Shown: in pieces, positions 59,222 to 64,000 of the stretch
Layout of the letters: each line of letters starts with the position of its first letter
How positions within the stretch are numbered: the stretch's first letter is position 1
Assembly (NCBI GenBank): GCA_029210175.1
Contig: JARGPL010000015.1
Span: 124,001-188,000 of the forward strand
Length of the DNA: 64,000 nucleotides
Origin: Minwuia sp.
GTDB taxonomy: Bacteria > Pseudomonadota > Alphaproteobacteria > Minwuiales > Minwuiaceae
Direction of reading: 5' to 3'
Notes under the pieces: model-generated
What the model saw: only the letters and a program-made list of their open reading frames with translations
Told to the model about the DNA's origin: nothing
Databases searched by the model: none
Made by a program: the position numbers and the translations under genes

Positions 59222-60181
59222 TCAGAAAACGTCACCGCCCTGGAAGATGTTGGCGGTGACACAGAAAGCCCTGACCTCGCCGCTTTCCATCAGGGTGCTG
59301 CGTCGGGTCCAGTACTCAGCCTCTGCCACCAGCAGGGGCTGCAGGGTCGGTGCGTCAGAGCCCGCTTCCTGCAGGATTGTCCCGACCTGGCCAAAGGCTT
59401 CGCGGATTCCGGCCAGATAGGCGTCGGTGATGTCCACGAAGTCCGGCATGGCAAAACCGATGTCATAGAGCATGTCGCGGGCGGCCTGCGGGTTCATCAG
59501 ATGCATGGGCCGCGGTTCCATGGCCGACCAGACTGCCACTTCCGGGCATTCCGGGTCATCGCCGGTCAGGAACAGGTCCGTGTAGACGAGTTTTCCCGTG
59601 GGCTTCAGAATGTGGAAGATGTGGTCGAACAGATGCTTCTTGCGTCGTACGGCCATGAAGCTGTCGCGGGCGATCACCGCGTCGGCAAAGCCGCGCCGCA
59701 GACCGGTGTCATGCAGTTCCCGCCGGTCGAGCCGCACCGATGCACCTGATTTCTCCACCCAGGCAACGCCGTGGTCGATCAGGCCCACCCGGTCATCGAA
59801 AGCTGTAACGGTGGCGCCGGATTGCATGGAGAGACGGGCGCCGATGCCACCAAGACCGGCACCCAGCTCCACGATCCGTGAGTCCTTGTCCAGATCGACG
59901 TCCATGTCCTGTTCAAGCGGTCGAAGCATGCGCTCGACCATCGCTTCGCCACCGGGCCAGACAAGTCCGTCGCCGAAAAGGCGTTGCACCAGTTTGACCC
60001 GGTCGTGTGGCCAGACAGGGTCGTCCGCAGATTGTTTGTCGTTGTCGAACGGTGAATGCGTGCCGGACCGACGCGGTGTTTCAGAGTCCCACCACGCAGC
60101 CAGACGGCCAAGAATGCCGCTCTTCGATTCGCGATCAGCTGCCGCCATTGCCTTGTCTGCCACCAGTGCCACGGGCACCAC
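59222..60181 (-). CDS. Class I SAM-dependent methyltransferase
   Basis: A 319-residue methyltransferase. Motif I is RIVELGAGLGGIGARLSM; DRVGLIDHGVAWVEKSG and FADAVIARDSFMAVRRKKHL follow; the second half (HILKPTGKLVYTDLFLTGDD) and the C-terminal barrel-like part suggest a small-molecule target, as in phosphoethanolamine/sarcosine methylation enzymes. The start is uncertain: GTG 60181 or ATG 60148. It is divergent from korA. Confidence 0.78.
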   Translation of the reverse strand: MVPVALVADKAMAAADRESKSGILGRLAAWWDSETPRRSGTHSPFDNDKQSADDPVWPHDRVKLVQRLFGDGLVWPGGEAMVERMLRPLEQDMDVDLDKDSRIVELGAGLGGIGARLSMQSGATVTAFDDRVGLIDHGVAWVEKSGASVRLDRRELHDTGLRRGFADAVIARDSFMAVRRKKHLFDHIFHILKPTGKLVYTDLFLTGDDPECPEVAVWSAMEPRPMHLMNPQAARDMLYDIGFAMPDFVDITDAYLAGIREAFGQVGTILQEAGSDAPTLQPLLVAEAEYWTRRSTLMESGEVRAFCVTANIFQGGDVF

Positions 60182-60303
60182 CCCTCAGATATTCAGGATC
60201 CCTGTAGAGATTAGGCCAGCATGGGTTAAGCGCGCGTAAACCTTGGGGCTGTGATGGTCCACCGGCGGCAGAGTCTCATGTGACAAGGGCATGACACGTC
60301 GCT

Positions 60304-60360
60304 TTGACATCAACCGCCGTTGCCGAGCGAACAGCAGAGCCTTATGTTGATCGTCGATCA
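60304..60360 (+). promoter_or_regulatory. Possible promoter and operator for korA-korB
   Basis: TTGACA at 60304-60309 could be a -35 box; a clear -10 is not visible. A perfect dyad, TGATCG-N1-CGATCA, lies at 60348-60360, about 80 bp before korA. It is close to, but does not match, an FNR box. The rest of the 256-bp gap shows no gene. Confidence 0.3.
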
Positions 60361-60437
60361 GCGTACGGCAATCGTTTCTTGGGGAGTTCGGCGCCGACGG
60401 CACGAAAGAAAACTTGCGGAACCGGGTATCAGATTAA

Positions 60438-62309
60438 ATGACCAATACTGCAGAGATTACTGAACCTCGCGGAGGCCATCGCGAGGTTCTCGAGTCGGTT
60501 GTTGTGCGCTTCGCCGGAGATTCCGGTGACGGGATGCAGCTGACGGGGAGCCAGTTCACCCAGTCAACGGCGCTGGCAGGCAACGACCTTGCCACCTTCC
60601 CGGATTTTCCGGCAGAGATCCGCGCGCCTACGGGCACGACATTCGGTGTCTCCGCCTTCCAGATAAACTTCGGCGCGCGGGAAGTGATGACGGCGGGGGA
60701 TCAGCCTGATGTGCTGGTTGCCATGAATTCGGCCGCACTCAAGGTCAATCTCGACAATTTGCGTCGCGGTGGCCTGGTCATCGTTGACAGCGGCACGTTC
60801 AAGGAACGCGACCTGCGCAAGGCCGGGTATGACTCCAATCCGCTGGAAGACGGCAGCCTCGACCCCTATCAGGTGGTCGAGATCGACGTTTCCAAGATGG
60901 TGGTGGAAGCGGTCAAGGAATTCGGCCTGGGCACCCGTGACGCCCTGCGCTGCAAGAACATGTGGCTGCTGGGTCTTGTGTACTGGCTGTATGGCCGCGA
61001 CCGGCAGCCTTCGATCGACTGGCTGAACAACAAGTTCAAGGCGCTTCCGGATGTTGCTGCGGCCAATGTGGCTGCGCTGAACGCGGGGCATGCCTATGGC
61101 GAGACCGTGGAACTGCCGGGCGAGATCCTGGGCTACACGGTGGGTCCGGCAAAGATCGACAGTGGCCTGTACCGCAATGTCGCTGGCGCGGAGGCGCTTG
61201 CCTGGGGCCTGGCCGCGGGCGCGCAGTTGGCAGAGCTGCCGATGTTCTTCGGTTCCTACCCCATCACGCCAGCGTCGTCCCTGTTGCACACGCTTGCGCG
61301 ACTGAAGCAGTTCGGCATCACGACGTTCCAGGCCGAGGATGAGATTGCGGCGGTCTGTGCGGCCATCGGGGCGTCCTACACCGGCCAGATCGGCGTCACA
61401 TCCAGCTCCGGACCCGGCATCGCGCTGAAGACGGAAGCCATTGGCCTGGCCATCATGGTGGAACTGCCGTTGGTCATCGTGAACTCCCAGCGTGCCGGCC
61501 CTTCGACCGGCATGCCGACCAAGACGGAACAGTCGGACCTGTATCAGGCTGTCTATGGCCGTAATGCCGACAGCCCGCTTGTGGTGCTGGCATCGAACGG
61601 TCCGGGTGACTGCTTCTACACGGCGATCGAGGCGGTCCGGCTGGCCACGAAATTCATGACGCCCGTCATGCTGCTGACCGACGGCTATATCGCCAATGCG
61701 TCGGAGCCCTGGCTGATTCCTGATTTCTCGTCATTCGACAAGTTCCCGGTTACCCAGCATACGGAAACGGAAGGGTTCGAGCCCTACAACCGTGATCCCG
61801 ACACCCTGGCGCGTGTCTGGGCGGTGCCTGGAACGCCGGGTCTGCAGCATCGTGTGGGTGGCATCGAGAAGGACTTCACATCCGGCCATATTTCCTATGA
61901 CGCGCAGAACCACCAGCGCATGACCGACGTGCGTCACGCCAAGATCAACAACATCGCCAGGTACATTCCCGAACAGACCGTTGATCAGGGTGAAGCGGGC
62001 GGCAAGCTGGCCATCGTTGGCTGGGGGTCGACCTATGGCCCGATCAGTCGTGCGGTGTCCAACATGCGCGACGCGGGGATGGATGTCTCGCACGTCCACC
62101 TGCGCCATATCTGGCCGATGCCGGGCAATCTGGGTGAACTGCTTTCATCCTATGACACTGTGATCTGCCCGGAGATGAACAACGGGCAGCTTTCGACGGT
62201 GCTGCGCGCCGAGTTCCTCATTGACGTTCGCCCCCTGACCAAGGTGGAGGGCATGCCCTTCAAGATCAGGGAAATCGAGGCGGCCATCCAGGCAGCCTTG
62301 AAAGCCTGA
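60438..62309 (+). CDS. korA: 2-oxoacid:acceptor oxidoreductase, fused gamma-alpha subunit (KorA)
   Basis: A 623-residue subunit of a 2-oxoglutarate (or related 2-oxoacid) ferredoxin oxidoreductase, which oxidatively decarboxylates the acid to its CoA ester and reduces ferredoxin. Residues about 15-190 form the gamma domain (RFAGDSGDGMQLTGSQFTQS, PAEIRAPTGTTFGVSAFQI). From about 220 the alpha domain follows, with SYPITPASSLLHTLA near residue 273, FQAEDEIAAVCAAIGASYTG and SQRAGPSTGMPTKTEQSDL. The korB gene follows after 13 bp. Confidence 0.93.
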   Translation: MTNTAEITEPRGGHREVLESVVVRFAGDSGDGMQLTGSQFTQSTALAGNDLATFPDFPAEIRAPTGTTFGVSAFQINFGAREVMTAGDQPDVLVAMNSAALKVNLDNLRRGGLVIVDSGTFKERDLRKAGYDSNPLEDGSLDPYQVVEIDVSKMVVEAVKEFGLGTRDALRCKNMWLLGLVYWLYGRDRQPSIDWLNNKFKALPDVAAANVAALNAGHAYGETVELPGEILGYTVGPAKIDSGLYRNVAGAEALAWGLAAGAQLAELPMFFGSYPITPASSLLHTLARLKQFGITTFQAEDEIAAVCAAIGASYTGQIGVTSSSGPGIALKTEAIGLAIMVELPLVIVNSQRAGPSTGMPTKTEQSDLYQAVYGRNADSPLVVLASNGPGDCFYTAIEAVRLATKFMTPVMLLTDGYIANASEPWLIPDFSSFDKFPVTQHTETEGFEPYNRDPDTLARVWAVPGTPGLQHRVGGIEKDFTSGHISYDAQNHQRMTDVRHAKINNIARYIPEQTVDQGEAGGKLAIVGWGSTYGPISRAVSNMRDAGMDVSHVHLRHIWPMPGNLGELLSSYDTVICPEMNNGQLSTVLRAEFLIDVRPLTKVEGMPFKIREIEAAIQAALKA

Positions 62310-62322
62310 GGGAGACAGAACC

Positions 62323-63348
62323 ATGAACCAGCAGGCCCCGATCGAATACAAGCCCAAGGATTTCGCCACCGATCAGGAGGTGCGTTGGTGCCCCGGTTGC
62401 GGTGACTACGCGATCCTGAAGGGCGTGCAGAAGACGCTGGCCGAGATCGGCACGGCGCCGGAGAACGTGGTCTTCGTTTCCGGGATCGGCTGTGCGGCGC
62501 GTTTCCCCTATTACATCGAGACATATGGCTTCCACACCATCCATGGCCGTGCCCCGGCTGTGGCGACGGGCGTGAAACTGGCCAACCCGGATCTGGATGT
62601 CTGGCTGGTGTCCGGTGACGGCGATGCCATGTCGATCGGCGGCAACCACATGATGCACCTGCTGCGTCGCAACATCGATGTGAACTACCTGATCTTCAAC
62701 AACGAGATCTATGGCCTGACCAAGGGGCAGTATTCGCCGACGTCGCGCCTCGGCACACGTTCGCCGTCCACGCCTGCGGGATCCATCGATGCGCCCGTAT
62801 CGGCATGCGGGCTGGCGCTGGGGGCCGGGGGGCGGTTCGTGGCACGTGGGATCGACCGGGGCCAGAAGGACCTGCCGGGCATCCTGAAGAGCGCGCACGC
62901 GCACAAGGGCGCCTCGTTCGTCGAGATCCTGCAGAACTGCATCGTCTACAATGACGGTGTTTTCGATGGTGTGGTCGACAAGAGTGTCGCGACCGAAGCC
63001 CAGATCCATGTGAAACACGGGCAGCCGCTGCTGTTCGGGGCTGACAATGCCAAGGGGCTGACGTTCAACGCAAAGGCGATGCGGTTGGAAATCGCGACCG
63101 TCGGTGAGAACGGCGTCACGGAAGACGACGTCATCGTGCATGATGAGACCAACCTGGCGCTTGCCCAGATGCTCGCCGCGATGGATCGCCCGGACTTCCC
63201 CGTCGCCGTGGGCGTGATCTACAACAATCCGACAGATGTGACCTACGATCAGGCGGTCCATGCGCAGAATGCCAGTGCGAAGGCCGAAGCCAGGATCACC
63301 ACGATTGATCAGTTGCTGCGGTCCGGTGCCACCTGGCAGGTGGACTGA
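62323..63348 (+). CDS. korB: 2-oxoacid:acceptor oxidoreductase beta subunit (KorB)
   Basis: A 341-residue thiamine-diphosphate-binding beta subunit. WCPGCGDYAILKGVQKTL near the N-terminus and VSGDGDAMSIGGNHMMHLLR with NNEIYGLTKGQYSPTS carry cofactor-binding residues. No ferredoxin domain or delta subunit is present, as in the two-subunit KorAB of Mycobacterium and several alphaproteobacteria. A GGGAG leader precedes the ATG. Confidence 0.94.
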   Translation: MNQQAPIEYKPKDFATDQEVRWCPGCGDYAILKGVQKTLAEIGTAPENVVFVSGIGCAARFPYYIETYGFHTIHGRAPAVATGVKLANPDLDVWLVSGDGDAMSIGGNHMMHLLRRNIDVNYLIFNNEIYGLTKGQYSPTSRLGTRSPSTPAGSIDAPVSACGLALGAGGRFVARGIDRGQKDLPGILKSAHAHKGASFVEILQNCIVYNDGVFDGVVDKSVATEAQIHVKHGQPLLFGADNAKGLTFNAKAMRLEIATVGENGVTEDDVIVHDETNLALAQMLAAMDRPDFPVAVGVIYNNPTDVTYDQAVHAQNASAKAEARITTIDQLLRSGATWQVD

Positions 63349-63354
63349 TCTGCC

Positions 63355-63783
63355 TTGGGGAATGATCTGCCTGATCTGACACGTGCCGAAGCCTACCGGC
63401 ACTGGATCACCGACCGCATCCGCTATTGCGACACGGACATGGCTGGCCACGTGAACAACGTGGCCTATGCCGCCTATGCCGAGACCGGGCGGCTGGACAT
63501 CATGCATGGTGTCATCCGCCCGCAAATGCCGGATGGGCTGAGGTTCATCGCTGCGTCGGTGACGATCAATTACGTGCGCGAAAGCCACTACCCCGGCGAG
63601 ATGCGTATCGGCACCGGTGTGGCGCGGATCGGGCGGACGTCGATCACCGTGGGGCAGGGCATCTTCAAGGACGACGCCTGCGTGGCGACTGCTCTCGGCA
63701 CTGTCGTGCTGCTGGATGGCGCGACCCCCACACCCCTGACCGATCACCTGCGCCAGGTCTGCAACGGCCTGTTGCTCAGCTGA
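63355..63783 (+). CDS. Hotdog-fold acyl-CoA thioesterase
   Basis: A 142-residue thioesterase of the 4-hydroxybenzoyl-CoA thioesterase/YbgC type. RYCDTDMAGHVNNVAYAAYAE holds the active-site aspartate (first D of DTDMAGHVN); RFIAASVTINYVRESHYPGE and VARIGRTSITVGQGIF follow. The likely start is TTG 63355, since homology begins about 15 residues later and no ATG precedes it. It lies 6 bp after korB, so it may hydrolyse the CoA ester made there, or another acyl-CoA. Confidence 0.85.
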   Translation: MGNDLPDLTRAEAYRHWITDRIRYCDTDMAGHVNNVAYAAYAETGRLDIMHGVIRPQMPDGLRFIAASVTINYVRESHYPGEMRIGTGVARIGRTSITVGQGIFKDDACVATALGTVVLLDGATPTPLTDHLRQVCNGLLLS

Positions 63784-63823
63784 CCGGGCTTTTCGGCTGA
63801 TCGGGGCCCAGACGGGCGAGTCC

Positions 63824-63882
63824 GGCAAAATTTGCCGGGTCATTGCTGCCCGGTCGGCATGAATTACCCGGCAAATTTTGCC
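63824..63882. promoter_or_regulatory. Nested double palindrome near the right edge
   Basis: A 17-bp perfect inverted repeat (63824-63840 and 63866-63882) with a 25-nt centre. Each arm itself is a GGCAAA-N1-TTTGCC dyad, so two similar operator-like sites face each other. The surrounding bases up to 64000 are AT-richer than the genes. This may be the control region of a gene beyond the window, or a terminator for the thioesterase unit. No gene is seen in 63784-64000. Confidence 0.55.
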
Positions 63883-64000
63883 CTGGTTAACGGTTCCCCT
63901 GAAAAATTTCATATTCTTCAAATGGTTATCGGGTTTGGTTAACTGGCCTGACGGTTGCTCTTGATGGAACCGGGCAAAACGCCCTCCGAACCCAAATGAT

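Noticed and set aside
60341-60360. FNR box upstream of korA
   Set aside because: The half-sites TTGAT and ATCA are spaced by five bases rather than four, so it does not fit the FNR consensus; I keep only the plain dyad.
62266-63921. A 551-codon minus-strand frame opposite korB and the thioesterase
   Set aside because: It crosses two well-supported genes and their gap in antisense and has the typical shadow composition.

Overview
The window is GC-rich, densely packed bacterial chromosome. It most likely comes from an alphaproteobacterium of Rhodospirillales type. The evidence is an NDUFA12-like complex I accessory protein, the flagellar regulators FlbT and FlaF, a long two-domain dCTP deaminase, the DUF2155, DUF1244 and DUF1328 small proteins, aerobic cobaltochelatase CobN with CobW, and an EcfG-like sigma factor with matching GGAAC-N16/17-CGTT motifs. 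The genus cannot be fixed from sequence reading alone. I see no tRNA, rRNA, CRISPR array, prophage or recognisable insertion sequence.

Layout. 1-8.1 kb: housekeeping and central metabolism (a tRNA methyltransferase cut by the window edge, S49 peptidase, cupin plus citryl-CoA lyase, nucleotide-sugar dehydrogenase, mazG, hisI, N-formylglutamate amidohydrolase, GCS2-type ligase). 8.2-8.7 kb: two copies of a 161-bp palindrome-rich repeat. 8.7-17.4 kb: catabolic genes (flavin monooxygenase, CoA-transferase, acyl-CoA synthetase, SDR), a P460 cytochrome, NUDIX, dCTP deaminase, and a remnant that joins the front of an FAD hydroxylase to the tail of a DUF2783 protein. 17.4-25.7 kb: late cobalamin synthesis as two divergent operons (cobT-cobU-cobS leftward, cobW-cobN-cobO rightward), with a cobalamin riboswitch in front of cobW. 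25.7-26.2 kb: a GIY-YIG nuclease gene with no normal start codon, bracketed by inverted REP-like sequences. 26.3-31.9 kb: lactone oxidase, glpD and a stress locus (ECF sigma, small lipoprotein, DUF1328, Crp/Fnr). 32-34 kb: NDUFA12, mlaD and DUF2155 group. 34-40.4 kb: acyl-CoA dehydrogenase, dioxygenase, hydrolase, transsulfuration enzyme, GST, NlpC/P60.

The most interesting region is 40.6-55.0 kb. flaF and flbT lie divergent to an eleven-gene, tightly overlapping operon: a TPR glycosyltransferase, SpsF-type cytidylyltransferase, Gfo/Idh/MocA oxidoreductase, DegT aminotransferase, sugar dehydratase/epimerase, GNAT, NeuB-type nonulosonate synthase, AsnB-type amidotransferase, WbpG/PseA-type N-acetyl-sugar amidotransferase, a small unknown protein, and an 871-residue protein that joins an acyl-AMP ligase, an acyl carrier domain and a left-handed beta-helix acyltransferase. 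I infer that the operon makes and transfers an unusual N-acylated or amidinated nonulosonic acid, probably onto flagellin. The last protein looks like a self-contained enzyme for activating an acid, carrying it and placing it on the sugar.

55-64 kb: a 30-bp perfect hairpin closes that operon. It is followed by ada, an AtuA/DUF1446 protein, a DMT transporter, a methyltransferase, 2-oxoacid:ferredoxin oxidoreductase korA-korB with a thioesterase, and an operator-like double palindrome at the right edge.
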